64,000 nucleotides of DNA from Herbiconiux sp. (GTDB taxonomy: Bacteria > Actinomycetota > Actinomycetes > Actinomycetales > Microbacteriaceae). The stretch lies in the NCBI RefSeq assembly GCF_023264855.1, contig NZ_JAHFUW010000002.1, positions 1 to 64,000 on the forward strand, written 5' to 3'. Shown one piece after another: positions 43,788 to 51,921 of the stretch; positions within the stretch are counted from its first letter, which is position 1; each line of letters opens with the position of its first letter. The position numbers were made by a program, and so were the translations under genes. Below the pieces are notes generated by a model. That model did no database searches. It saw only the letters and a program-made list of their open reading frames with translations, and was not told the DNA's origin.

Positions 43788-45418
43788 TGAACGCCCTCGT
43801 GCCCCTGCTCGTGATCGTGCCGCTGGTCGGTGCCGCCATCACGCTCATCCTCGGCCGCTACCCGCGCCTGCAGATCGCCATCTCGGTCAGTGCGCTCACG
43901 CTGGTGACCGTCTGCGCCGCCGTGCTGCTGGCCGTGGTCGACCAGACCAGCGAGCCGATCGTGGTGAAGGTCGGCGGCTGGGAACCGCCGTTCGGCATCG
44001 TGCTGGTGGTCGACCGGCTGTCGGCGATCATGGTGGTGGTCTCGGCGCTGATGCTGCTCGGCGTGCTCATCTTCGCGGTGGGCCAGGGCATCGCCGACCG
44101 CGACCGCGACACCCCGGTCTCGATCTTCCATCCGACCTACCTGATCCTCGCCGCGGGCCTGTTCGACGCCTTCATCGCGGGCGACCTCTTCAACATGTAC
44201 GTGGGCTTCGAGATGCTGCTCGCGGCCAGCTACGTGCTGCTGACCCTCGGCGGCACCGGATCGCGCATCCGCGCCGGAACCACCTACGTGGTCGTCAGCC
44301 TGGTGTCGTCGCTGCTGTTCCTGGGGGCGATCGCGCTGATCTACGGCGCGACCGGCACGGTCACCATGGCGCTGCTCAGCGACCGCATCCGGGAACTGCC
44401 GCTGGACGTGCAGGTCATCCTGTGCGCCGCGCTGCTGATCGGGTTCGCGGTGAAGGCGGCCGTCTTCCCGCTCTCGTTCTGGCTGCCGGACTCGTATCCC
44501 ACCGCGCCCGCCCCGGTCACCGCGGTCTTCGCGGGGTTGCTCACGAAGGTGGGCGTCTACGCCATCATCCGCACCGACAAGCTGCTGTTCTTCGACGTGC
44601 CGCTGCTGATACCCCTGCTCATCGTCGGCGGGCTGACGATGCTGATCGGCATCCTTGGCGCCCTGGCCCAAGCCGACGTGAAGCGGCTGCTCTCGTTCAC
44701 CCTGGTGAGCCACATCGGCTACATGATCTTCGGGGTGGCGATCGGCACCGAGCTCGCCACGGGCGCCACGATCTACTACATCGTGCACCACATCATGGTT
44801 CAGACGGCGCTGTTCCTGGTGGTGGGGCTGATCGAGCGGGTGGGGCACTCGACCTCCATCACGAAGCTCGGCGGGCTGCTGAAGGCTTCGCCCTTCGTGG
44901 CGATCCTGTTCTTCATCGGGGCGCTCAACCTCGGTGGCATCCCGCCGTTCTCGGGCTTCCTCGGCAAGATCGGCCTGTTCGAGGCCGGTGCGGCGGCACC
45001 CGGTCCGCTCGTCTACGTGATGATCGGCGCCGGAGCCGTCACCTCGCTGCTCACCCTGTACGCGCTCATGCGGGTGTGGAACATGGCGTTCTGGCGGCCG
45101 GCGAAAGACGTCGAGGGCTACCAGTCGCGGCTGCTGACGTCGCTGCAGGAGAGCCCGGATGCCGTGGTCGGCACCGCGACCGGCGTGCGTGCCGCGAAGG
45201 GCACCGTCCTCGGATCCTCGAAGCTGATGGTGGCGGCCACCACCGGACTGGTGGCGCTGACACTGTGCCTCACGGTGTTCGCGGGGCCGCTGTTCGATCT
45301 GGCGCAGCGGGCGGCCGGCAACGTGGCGACACCCGAGAACTACGTCGACTCGGTCTTCCCCGACGGGGTGCCCGGGTCGAACGGCACCGACTCCGGCTCC
45401 CCGGGAGGCAACCCGTGA
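43784..45418 (+). CDS. mnhD: Na+/H+ antiporter subunit D
   Basis: The 544-residue NuoN-like subunit has about 14 helices, with FWLPDSYPTAPAPVTAVFAGLLTKVGVYA as the conserved channel segment. It is essential for proton movement in the Mrp complex. It overlaps both neighbours by four bases. Confidence 0.94.
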   Translation: MMNALVPLLVIVPLVGAAITLILGRYPRLQIAISVSALTLVTVCAAVLLAVVDQTSEPIVVKVGGWEPPFGIVLVVDRLSAIMVVVSALMLLGVLIFAVGQGIADRDRDTPVSIFHPTYLILAAGLFDAFIAGDLFNMYVGFEMLLAASYVLLTLGGTGSRIRAGTTYVVVSLVSSLLFLGAIALIYGATGTVTMALLSDRIRELPLDVQVILCAALLIGFAVKAAVFPLSFWLPDSYPTAPAPVTAVFAGLLTKVGVYAIIRTDKLLFFDVPLLIPLLIVGGLTMLIGILGALAQADVKRLLSFTLVSHIGYMIFGVAIGTELATGATIYYIVHHIMVQTALFLVVGLIERVGHSTSITKLGGLLKASPFVAILFFIGALNLGGIPPFSGFLGKIGLFEAGAAAPGPLVYVMIGAGAVTSLLTLYALMRVWNMAFWRPAKDVEGYQSRLLTSLQESPDAVVGTATGVRAAKGTVLGSSKLMVAATTGLVALTLCLTVFAGPLFDLAQRAAGNVATPENYVDSVFPDGVPGSNGTDSGSPGGNP

Positions 45419-46017
45419 AGGCGCGGATCGTGAGCGGCCTCGTGCCCTTCCTCGGCCTGGTGCTGCTCTGGATGCTGCTCTGGGGGCAGTTCACCTGGCT
45501 CGCGCTGGTGACCGGAGTGCTGCTGGCCCTGCTCGTCTCGGCCGTGTTCTACCTCCCGGCGGTGCGGCTCAGCGGACGGTTCAATCCGTGGCGGGCGCTG
45601 GTGTTCTTCCTGCGGCTGGTGTGGGACATCGTGCGCGCCTCGCTGCAGATCGCGTGGCTCGCCGTGGGCCCGGGCTACCGGCCGTCGAACGCGATCATCG
45701 CGGTGCCGCTGCGCACCCGCTCCGACCTCGTGATGACGTTCACGGCCGAGGCGGTCTCGCTCGTACCGGGGTCGATCGTGCTCGACATCGACCGGGAGTC
45801 GGCCACGCTGTATCTGCACGCGCTGAACGTGCACTCGGTGTCGGAGGTGCCGGCGCTCAAGCGCGAGGTTCTGGCCACGGAGCGGCGCCTGATCCTGGCC
45901 GCGGGTTCGGCCGACGATCTCGCGCGGCTGCGCGAGGCCGAGGCCGGCTCGGGACCGAGCTCATCGACCGGTGCCGCATCCGGAACTCCGTCGACGCGGG
46001 AAGGAGGCGCCTCGTGA
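45415..46017 (+). CDS. mnhE: Na+/H+ antiporter subunit E
   Basis: The 200-residue protein has hydrophobic segments at about 8-50 and a conserved soluble part, VWDIVRASLQIAWLAVGPG and PGSIVLDIDRESATLYLHALNV. The GTG at 45415 is set by the GTGA overlap. A Ser/Gly/Glu-rich tail of about 30 residues is extra. Confidence 0.9.
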   Translation: MKARIVSGLVPFLGLVLLWMLLWGQFTWLALVTGVLLALLVSAVFYLPAVRLSGRFNPWRALVFFLRLVWDIVRASLQIAWLAVGPGYRPSNAIIAVPLRTRSDLVMTFTAEAVSLVPGSIVLDIDRESATLYLHALNVHSVSEVPALKREVLATERRLILAAGSADDLARLREAEAGSGPSSSTGAASGTPSTREGGAS

Positions 46018-46277
46018 TCGTCGTCGTCATCATCGCCGGCCTGCTGATGGCCGTCGGCGCCATCGGGGCCATCTGGCGCATCATCCGCGGGCCGTCGGCT
46101 CTCGACCGCATCATCGCCTCGGATGTGCTGGTCGCCACGGCGATGATCGCGATCGGCGCGGAGATGGCCATCAACGGCCACACCGACAACCTGCCCGTGA
46201 TGCTCGGTCTCGCGCTGTTCGGCATCGTGGGCTCGGTCAGCGTGGCGCGCTTCATCTCCTCGAGGGACGACACATGA
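46014..46277 (+). CDS. mnhF: Na+/H+ antiporter subunit F
   Basis: The 87-residue protein has three helices and the IIRGPSALDRIIASDVL motif typical of MnhF. GTGA overlap with mnhE and ATGA overlap with mnhG. Confidence 0.9.
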   Translation: MIVVVIIAGLLMAVGAIGAIWRIIRGPSALDRIIASDVLVATAMIAIGAEMAINGHTDNLPVMLGLALFGIVGSVSVARFISSRDDT

Positions 46278-46666
46278 CCCCGGCCGACCTCTTCTCCTTC
46301 GACATCGACGGCGTGCCGGGCATCGGCATCCGGGACATCGTGACGGCCGTGCTCGTGCTGCTCGCGGCCCTGATGTGCTTCGCGGCGGGTGTCGGCCTGC
46401 TGCGCTTCCCCGACGTGCTCTCCCGGCTGCACGCGGCCACCAAGCCGCAGATCCTCGGCCTGATCGCGATCGTGGCGGATGTGGCGGTCACCAACCCCTC
46501 CCTCGGCACCATCACGCTCGCGGTCGCCATCGTGTTCTTCCAGGCGCTCACGGCCCCCGCCTCGGCGCACATGGCCGGTCGCGCGGCCTACCGCACCGAC
46601 CACTTCCGCCGCGACCTCCTCGTCATCGACGAGTTCACCCCCCGCGACCCCCGCTCCGACATGTAA
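46274..46666 (+). CDS. mnhG: Na+/H+ antiporter subunit G
   Basis: The 130-residue protein has three helices and the conserved GLLRFPDVLSRLHAATKPQILG. It ends the operon. All six genes (A, C-G) overlap, which fits one transcript and equal assembly of the complex. Confidence 0.9.
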   Translation: MTPADLFSFDIDGVPGIGIRDIVTAVLVLLAALMCFAAGVGLLRFPDVLSRLHAATKPQILGLIAIVADVAVTNPSLGTITLAVAIVFFQALTAPASAHMAGRAAYRTDHFRRDLLVIDEFTPRDPRSDM

Positions 46667-46684
46667 CACAAACCGTACATTCTC

Positions 46685-46699
46685 CGAATGTCGCATTCG
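46685..46699. promoter_or_regulatory. Palindromic operator before the hipB-like remnant
   Basis: CGAATGTCGCATTCG is a perfect palindrome with a 3-base centre. It overlaps an upstream CATTC-TCC-GAATG inverted repeat, and GCGTTACAT repeats follow at about 46699 and 46727. Such clustered sites fit self-repression by a HipB-like protein. Confidence 0.5.
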
Positions 46700-46772
46700 C
46701 GTTACATTCCCCATCACGTACGCCCTGCGTTACATCCAGCCAGTACACGACCGGCGTGATTCGAGGGAGACG

Positions 46773-47108
46773 ATGCGTGCGCGGATGACGGACGACGTCG
46801 GGCGAATCGCCCGCCCGCGCCGCCAGGACGAAAAGCGATCGCAATTCGGGGTCGCCGAGGCAGCCGGCGTCACTCGCTGATGGTGGGTGCGCTTCGAGCA
46901 GGGCCGAAGCGACGTGCCCCTTCGGAACGTGATGACTGTGCTGGCCGTCTTGAAGCTCGATCTGGCACTCGAAGCGCACGGACAGCACCCGCAGCCCAGC
47001 GCTGATCGCATCGCGATGCCGATGATAGAGAGGGAGGCTCGGTCGGCGGGGCCCACTGGCCTCGACCGATCCGGATCACGAGCTGGTGGAGGTGCTGAGC
47101 CGAGCTAA
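46773..47108 (+). pseudogene. HipB-like HTH regulator with an internal stop
   Basis: The frame reads DVGRIARPRRQDEKRSQFGVAEAAGVTR, then TGA at 46878-46880, then WWVRFEQGRSDVPLRNVMTVLAVLKLDLALEA in the same frame. The joined sequence matches a HipB/Xre helix-turn-helix protein (AGVTR-x-W-VRFEQGR). A single sense-to-stop change in the middle of the HTH region explains it. No hipA follows. The intergenic space 46667-47198 otherwise holds only its operator and the inverted repeat at 47112. Confidence 0.75.
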
Positions 47109-47111
47109 GGC

Positions 47112-47185
47112 GTTCACTCCAGCGAGGTTCGGGGCCAGTACCCCTCCCGGGGGCGGCAGTCGGCCTCAGGGTCGCTGGAGTGAAC
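47112..47185. repeat. Inverted repeat with GTTCACTCCAGCGA arms
   Basis: Arms 47112-47125 and 47172-47185 are perfectly complementary over 14 bp; the loop is 46 bases. It lies between the decayed hipB gene and the convergent methyltransferase gene. The right arm shares the 11-mer TCGCTGGAGTG with 33388. Confidence 0.7.
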
Positions 47186-47198
47186 TCGGCCGGTGGCC

Positions 47199-47996
47199 TC
47201 AGCGGCGGGTGATCACGAGCAGGTGGTCGGAGCGGGTGCCGGTCTCGCCGTCGGGGCCCTCCAGCTGCTGGTCGGCGTACTCGACGGTGGCGATCCAGGT
47301 GGCGTCGGCGGGCAGCTCGAGCGCCTCGAGGGTCTGCGCGGCGGTCGGCAGCACCACGTCCGAAGGCGGGCCGGCGAAGGGCGGGAAGGTGGCGTGCGAG
47401 AGCAGCACCAGGCGGCCGCCGGGCGCGACGGCGGCCCAGGCGCGGCGCAGGATCTGCTCGCGGTCCAGCCGCACCATCGAGTGGAAGAAGGATGCGGTGA
47501 CCAGGTCGTAGGTGCCGGTCGGGAAGTCCTCGTTGAGGTCGTGCTGCTCGAAATGCACGGATGCGCCGGCCGGGAGTTCGCCCGTGCGGAACGCCTCCTC
47601 GGCGAGCGCGCGGCATCCGTCGACCGCCACCTGCGAGACATCCACCCCCGTGGCATCCCAGCCACGGTGGGCGAGCCAGAGCGCGTCGGCGCCGAGCCCG
47701 CACCCGAGGTCGAGTGCCCGGGGCCGCGGACCGTCACCGAGTCCGGTGGACGGCGCATCCGGGAGCGCGTGCGCCAGCAGGGCGTTCACCTTGCCGCTCC
47801 AGCGCGGGCCGGCGCGGTAGAACTCGTTCCAGGTGTCGGCCACGTCGGCATCCCGATCCACCGGCGGCCGCCCGCCGGCCCCGTGCTGGTGCCCCTGCTC
47901 GTGGTGGGCGTGCGAGGTTTCTTGCGCGTGCGTGTTCTCGCGGTCGGGGTGGGTGGTCTCGGCGTCGTGTTCGGTCACAGCCCCACTGTGCCGCAC
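47199..47996 (-). CDS. Class I SAM-dependent methyltransferase with His-rich N-terminus
   Basis: The 265-residue protein has the SAM-binding motif ALDLGCGLGADALWLA near residue 95 and later FHSMVRLDRE and AVAPGGRLVLLSH. The first 50 residues are rich in His, Glu and Asp (HAHHEQGHQHG), which suggests metal binding. The core resembles small-molecule or chalcogen/thiol methyltransferases (TehB-like). The GTG at 47996 has GAGG upstream; the GTG at 47978 is an alternative. Confidence 0.82.
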   Translation of the reverse strand: MRHSGAVTEHDAETTHPDRENTHAQETSHAHHEQGHQHGAGGRPPVDRDADVADTWNEFYRAGPRWSGKVNALLAHALPDAPSTGLGDGPRPRALDLGCGLGADALWLAHRGWDATGVDVSQVAVDGCRALAEEAFRTGELPAGASVHFEQHDLNEDFPTGTYDLVTASFFHSMVRLDREQILRRAWAAVAPGGRLVLLSHATFPPFAGPPSDVVLPTAAQTLEALELPADATWIATVEYADQQLEGPDGETGTRSDHLLVITRR

Positions 47997-48069
47997 AGTC
48001 GCCTCATCAGCACAATCCCGTGCCGAATCGGCACACGCCCTTCCCCCGAGGCCGGGCTAGCCTGGTGGG

Positions 48070-48813
48070 ATGCTCACCGCCGGAGTCGACCTCGCCGCCG
48101 AGAGCAAGGGCACGGCCCTCGCCGTTCTCGACTGGAGCAGCGCCGGGGCGACCCTGACGCAGCTGCACCTCGGCGTCGACGACGGCCGGATCGTCGAAAC
48201 GGCCGGCTCCGTCGCCAAGCTCGGCATCGACTGCGCCCTGGGCTGGCCGGACGGCTTCGTCGACTTCGTCGTGGCGCACTCCGACCCCGCCTCCGAAGCC
48301 CGCTTCGACGGCGGCCTCGACTGGCGTCGCACCCTCGCTTACCGCGAGACCGACCGCCGCGTGCGCGAGGTCACTGGGCGCTGGCCGCTCAGCGTCTCCA
48401 CCGACCGGCTGGGCCTCACCGCGATGCGCTGCGCCGGCCTGCTCGGCCGACTCCGCGATCGAGGGCTGGATGCCGATCGCTCGGGCTCCGGGCTCGTCGC
48501 CGAGGTCTACCCCGGCGCCACCCTGCGGCTCTGGGGCTTCGACACGACCGGCTACCGAACCGGCGCGGAGAGCCGGGGCCTGCTGCTCGAGCGCCTCACG
48601 GCGGCTGCCCCGTGGCTCGACCTGCGAGGGCGGGAGGCCCTCATGGTCTCCTCGGGCGACGCCTTCGACGCCGTAGTCGCAGCGCTCGGCGCCCGTGCCG
48701 CCGCCCTCGGGCTCGCGGATGCGCCGGGCCCCGCCGACCTGGAGCGCGCCCGCCGGGAGGGCTGGGTCGCCCTCCCCACGGTGCCCCTGACGGCGCTCGA
48801 CCCGCGCACCTAA
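48070..48813 (+). CDS. DUF429-domain protein (RNase H-like fold)
   Basis: The 247-residue protein begins TAGVDLAAESKGTALAVLDW, with an Asp and Glu as in RNase H-like nuclease folds. It has AKLGIDCALGWPDGFVDFV, RRTLAYRETDRRVREVTGRWPLSV, EVYPGATLRLWG and SSGDAFDAVVAALGARAAALG (late Asp). The family role is unknown. Converges on the LuxR gene. Confidence 0.78.
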   Translation: MLTAGVDLAAESKGTALAVLDWSSAGATLTQLHLGVDDGRIVETAGSVAKLGIDCALGWPDGFVDFVVAHSDPASEARFDGGLDWRRTLAYRETDRRVREVTGRWPLSVSTDRLGLTAMRCAGLLGRLRDRGLDADRSGSGLVAEVYPGATLRLWGFDTTGYRTGAESRGLLLERLTAAAPWLDLRGREALMVSSGDAFDAVVAALGARAAALGLADAPGPADLERARREGWVALPTVPLTALDPRT

Positions 48814-48871
48814 GCCGCCCGCGCGGCGGTTCCCGGCGAATCGGCCCGGCCCGGCCCGCCGCGGCGCGACT

Positions 48872-48899
48872 CGGTGCGGTGCGGTGCGGTGCGGTGCGG
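48872..48899. repeat. Five-base tandem repeat (GGTGC)n
   Basis: CGGTG is repeated about five and a half times directly before (downstream of) the LuxR gene's stop codon. The unit is 5 bases, so slippage changes the spacing between the two convergent gene ends and not a reading frame. Confidence 0.8.
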
Positions 48900-50201
48900 C
48901 TAGGAGAGCAGGCCGGGGACGCGCGTCGCGGCGTCGATGGCGTCGGAGCGGCTGCTCACGCCGAGCTTGCGGAAGAGTGCGCTGGCCTGCGACTTCACGG
49001 TGTTCTTCGTGACGTGCTCGAGCACCGCGATCTCGTCGTTGGTGCGGCCGTCGACGATGTGCCGAAGCACCACCTTCTCGCGCCCCGTGAGCCGGGGGCG
49101 GGCGCGGGACGGCATCGATGTCACCGGGGCGTTCAGCAGGTCGAGCGTCGGATGCGCGAGCGACACCCCGGCGAGCGCAGCCAGGCGGGTGCGCTCCTCG
49201 GGGGTGGCCCGCAGGAACGGCGCCAGGTGGCCGTCGGGTTCGGCGAGGTCGAAGGCCGAGCGGAACAGCTCCCCGGCGATCTCGTCGTTGCCGAGGTCGA
49301 GGTTCGCGATCGCGGCCACGAGCGCCATGTTGATGGTGGTGCCGATGAGTCCGCGGCCGCCGTCGATGTACGAGGAGGCGAGCGAGGACGCCCGGCGCGG
49401 ATCGCCGTCGCGCAGCCGCGTCCAGGCCAGGGCCGAGGCGATCAGCTCACCGCCGAGTTCGTCGGTGGAGCCGTGCGCGGTCTCGAACACGGTGCGGGCG
49501 CCGTCGACGTCGCCGACGGCCAGATACAGGTAGGCACGGGCCGCGCAGGTGAGCCAGGCGTTCATACCGCTGCTCCAGGTACGCGGGAAGTGCGCCCGCA
49601 CCGAGGAGTTCAGCCGGGCGAGGCCGGCCTGCGGGGAGCCCTTCGCGACGGCCTGGAGGCCTTCGGCGAAACTGTGGATCGCCCACGACGGCGCCGACTC
49701 GAGGAACTCCCCGTCGGCGAGCGCCGACTCCACCGCCGCCTCGTCGGCCCGGGCGAGACCCACCAGCGCCTGCGCCAGCCGGGTCGACGTCGCCGGCTCG
49801 CTCTCCCCGCTGATCCGCAGGCTCTCCACGATCCACTCGTCGGCGTTGCGCAGGTCGCCGCCGAAGGCGTGCACGATGCCCGCCGAACCCGCTGCGGACG
49901 CCGCGATCGTGCGCTGACCGTACAGCACGGCCTCGGCGTGCGTGCGCTCGTAGCCGCGCAGCGACTCCACCGAGCGCCCGGCCAGAGCGAGCGTGAGCGC
50001 CCATTCCAGACGGAGCGGCACGAGGCTCGGCCGCAGCGGCTCGAGGGCGGCATCCGGAACGTCGTGCAGCAGGTCGTGGCACTCCCGCACGTCGGACAGC
50101 GCCTCCGCGTAGCGGCCGGCCGACCGGGACAGCACCGACTCCGCCGTGAGACGCTCCAGGGCAGACCCCAGCCCGGGAATCACATCGGCCAGATCGGTCA
50201 C
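48900..50201 (-). CDS. LuxR-family transcriptional regulator with helical repeat domain
   Basis: The C-terminal 60 residues form the LuxR/FixJ helix-turn-helix (LTGREKVVLRHIVDGRTNDEIAVLEHVTKNTVKSQASALFRKLGVSSRSDAI). The first 350 residues are helical, TPR-like repeats (for example RAYLYLAVGDVDGARTVFETAHG). The STAND/LAL-type P-loop is absent, so it is a shortened relative of MalT-like regulators. The GTG at 50201 was chosen; 50246 (45 bases upstream) is possible. The signal and targets are unknown. Confidence 0.8.
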   Translation of the reverse strand: MTDLADVIPGLGSALERLTAESVLSRSAGRYAEALSDVRECHDLLHDVPDAALEPLRPSLVPLRLEWALTLALAGRSVESLRGYERTHAEAVLYGQRTIAASAAGSAGIVHAFGGDLRNADEWIVESLRISGESEPATSTRLAQALVGLARADEAAVESALADGEFLESAPSWAIHSFAEGLQAVAKGSPQAGLARLNSSVRAHFPRTWSSGMNAWLTCAARAYLYLAVGDVDGARTVFETAHGSTDELGGELIASALAWTRLRDGDPRRASSLASSYIDGGRGLIGTTINMALVAAIANLDLGNDEIAGELFRSAFDLAEPDGHLAPFLRATPEERTRLAALAGVSLAHPTLDLLNAPVTSMPSRARPRLTGREKVVLRHIVDGRTNDEIAVLEHVTKNTVKSQASALFRKLGVSSRSDAIDAATRVPGLLS

Positions 50202-50262
50202 ACCCCTGACGCTACCGGCAAGGCGCGCCGTACGCTCAGGGCTCACAGCGTGCGTGCGGGCC

Positions 50263-50292
50263 CTCGACAGCGAACGCTCGACGACTGTCGAG
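50263..50292. promoter_or_regulatory. Inverted repeat upstream of the LuxR gene
   Basis: CTCGACAG (50263-50270) and CTGTCGAG (50285-50292) are perfect 8-bp arms around a 14-base centre, 62 bases before the chosen start. It may be an operator or the end of the aldehyde dehydrogenase transcript. Confidence 0.4.
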
Positions 50293-50358
50293 AAGTCACT
50301 CAGCCGTCGAGCGGTGCAGCGGTCGGCGGCTGAGTGCCTTCCCGGCGCACGATCGGGC

Positions 50359-51870
50359 TCAGCCCGCCAGCACGAGCACCCCGTCGATGCGACGGGGGAT
50401 GGCCGTGTACTGATCGCGGAGTTCTTCGGGCAGCGCCGACTGCGGCGCGTTCTGCCAGGCCAGCGGGCGCAGGAAGCGGCGCACGGCGGTGACGCCCACC
50501 GAGGTGTGCTGCGAGTTGGTGGAGGGCCAGGGCCCGCCGTGCTGCTGTGCCCAGGTGACCCGCACGCCCGTGGGGTAGCCGTTGAACACGATCCGCCCGG
50601 CGCTCGCCTCCAGCGAGGGCGCGAGCTCGGCGATGACGTCGGTCTCCTCGTCTTGTACGTGCAGCGTGGCCGTGAGCGAGCGCGGGATGCGGCCGAAGGC
50701 CTCCGCCACCTGCTCGAGCGAGTCGTAGCGCGCCACCACGATCAGCGGGCCGAAGCATTCCTCGGCGAGCTCCGCACCGAGGTTCGCGGCCGACGTCTCC
50801 AACAGGGTGGGCGACACCGAGAACCCGGCGCCGGCATCCGGAACCGCCGTTCCCTGCGCCACCTCCACGGCCCCGGCCGCCTTCAGCCGCTCCTCGATGT
50901 CGCCGAACGAGCCCTGGATGCGGTCGTTCAGCAGCACCTGCGGCGCCGCGCCCGCGGTGAGCCCGGCGAGCGCGTCGACGATGGCCTGACCGGATGCCCC
51001 GGCCGGCACGAAGGCGATGCCGGGCTTCGTGCAGAGCTGGCCCGCCGAGCCGGTGTAGGAGGTGAACAGGCCCTCCGCGATGGCGCCGCCCCGGGCGTCC
51101 GCCGCCCCCGGCGACACCACGAGCGGGTTGATGCTGGAGAGCTCGCCGAAGAACGGGATGGGCTCCTCGCGGGTGTCGATCGCCTTCTGCAAGGCCTCGG
51201 CCGCACCGAGCGAGCCGGTGAAGCCGGCCGCCTTGATGGCGGGGTGCTTGACGAGTTCCACTCCGGCGGCCTGGCCGTAGACGATGCCGAAGGTGCCGCG
51301 GGGCGCGCCCACGGCCTCGGCCGCCGACTGCAGCACCTCGAACGAGCGCTTGGAGGTGAGCAGGTGCGATCCGTGCGCCTTCACGATCACGGGCGAGCCG
51401 GCCGCGATCGCCGAGGCGACGTCGCCGCCGAGCACCGAGAAGGCGAAGGGGAAGTTGCTCGAGCCGAACACGGCGACCGGGCCGATCGACACCAGCATGC
51501 GACGCACATCCGGGCCCGGACCGAGCGGTGTGTCGCCCGCGTGGTCGATCGCGGCCTCGACGAAGCCGCCCTCGCGCACCGCCTCGGCGAACAGCCGGAA
51601 CTGGAAGGCGCTGCGGCCCGATTCGCCCGTGAGGCGGGCGACACCGAGTCCGGTTTCGGCGTCGGCGGTGGCCACGAGCTCGTCGCGGGCGGCTTCGACG
51701 GCATCCGCCATGGCGTCGAGCAACTGGGCGCGGAACTCACGGCCGCGGCTCTGCAGCTCGTGCGCTGCGGTGGCGGCCCGGCCGGCGAGGGCGTCGACGC
51801 CCGCGGGCGTGGTGGGCTCGATCGTGGTGGCAGCGCTAACACCCGTGCGCGGATCGGTGGTCTTCAACAT
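50359..51870 (-). CDS. Aldehyde dehydrogenase (alpha-ketoglutaric semialdehyde type)
   Basis: The 503-residue protein belongs to the NADP+-dependent ALDH branch that includes alpha-ketoglutaric semialdehyde dehydrogenase. The catalytic Cys lies in SAGQLCTKPG, and the conserved KAAGFTGSLGAAEAL and FGSSNFPFAFSVLGGD are seen. The FAH-fold enzyme encoded upstream may make its substrate, as in non-phosphorylative pentonate routes. A LacI operator sequence lies inside codons 11-15 of this frame. Confidence 0.85.
   Translation of the reverse strand: MLKTTDPRTGVSAATTIEPTTPAGVDALAGRAATAAHELQSRGREFRAQLLDAMADAVEAARDELVATADAETGLGVARLTGESGRSAFQFRLFAEAVREGGFVEAAIDHAGDTPLGPGPDVRRMLVSIGPVAVFGSSNFPFAFSVLGGDVASAIAAGSPVIVKAHGSHLLTSKRSFEVLQSAAEAVGAPRGTFGIVYGQAAGVELVKHPAIKAAGFTGSLGAAEALQKAIDTREEPIPFFGELSSINPLVVSPGAADARGGAIAEGLFTSYTGSAGQLCTKPGIAFVPAGASGQAIVDALAGLTAGAAPQVLLNDRIQGSFGDIEERLKAAGAVEVAQGTAVPDAGAGFSVSPTLLETSAANLGAELAEECFGPLIVVARYDSLEQVAEAFGRIPRSLTATLHVQDEETDVIAELAPSLEASAGRIVFNGYPTGVRVTWAQQHGGPWPSTNSQHTSVGVTAVRRFLRPLAWQNAPQSALPEELRDQYTAIPRRIDGVLVLAG
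51827..51839. promoter_or_regulatory. LacI-type operator P1 inside the ALDH 5' end
   Basis: TGGCAGCGCTAAC is identical to the site at 57540 and matches the left half of the sites at 61737 and 62989. It falls within the first codons of the aldehyde dehydrogenase gene, where it could block transcription from the lacI-ALDH gap. Confidence 0.65.
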
Positions 51871-51921
51871 TGTGCGTCCTTTGGGAGTGGGGCTTCGAGG
51901 GGGTGAGAGAAGAAGGGGAGG

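Noticed and set aside
48872-48899. Tandem repeats as a CRISPR array
   Set aside because: The unit is 5 bases without spacers, and no cas genes are present.
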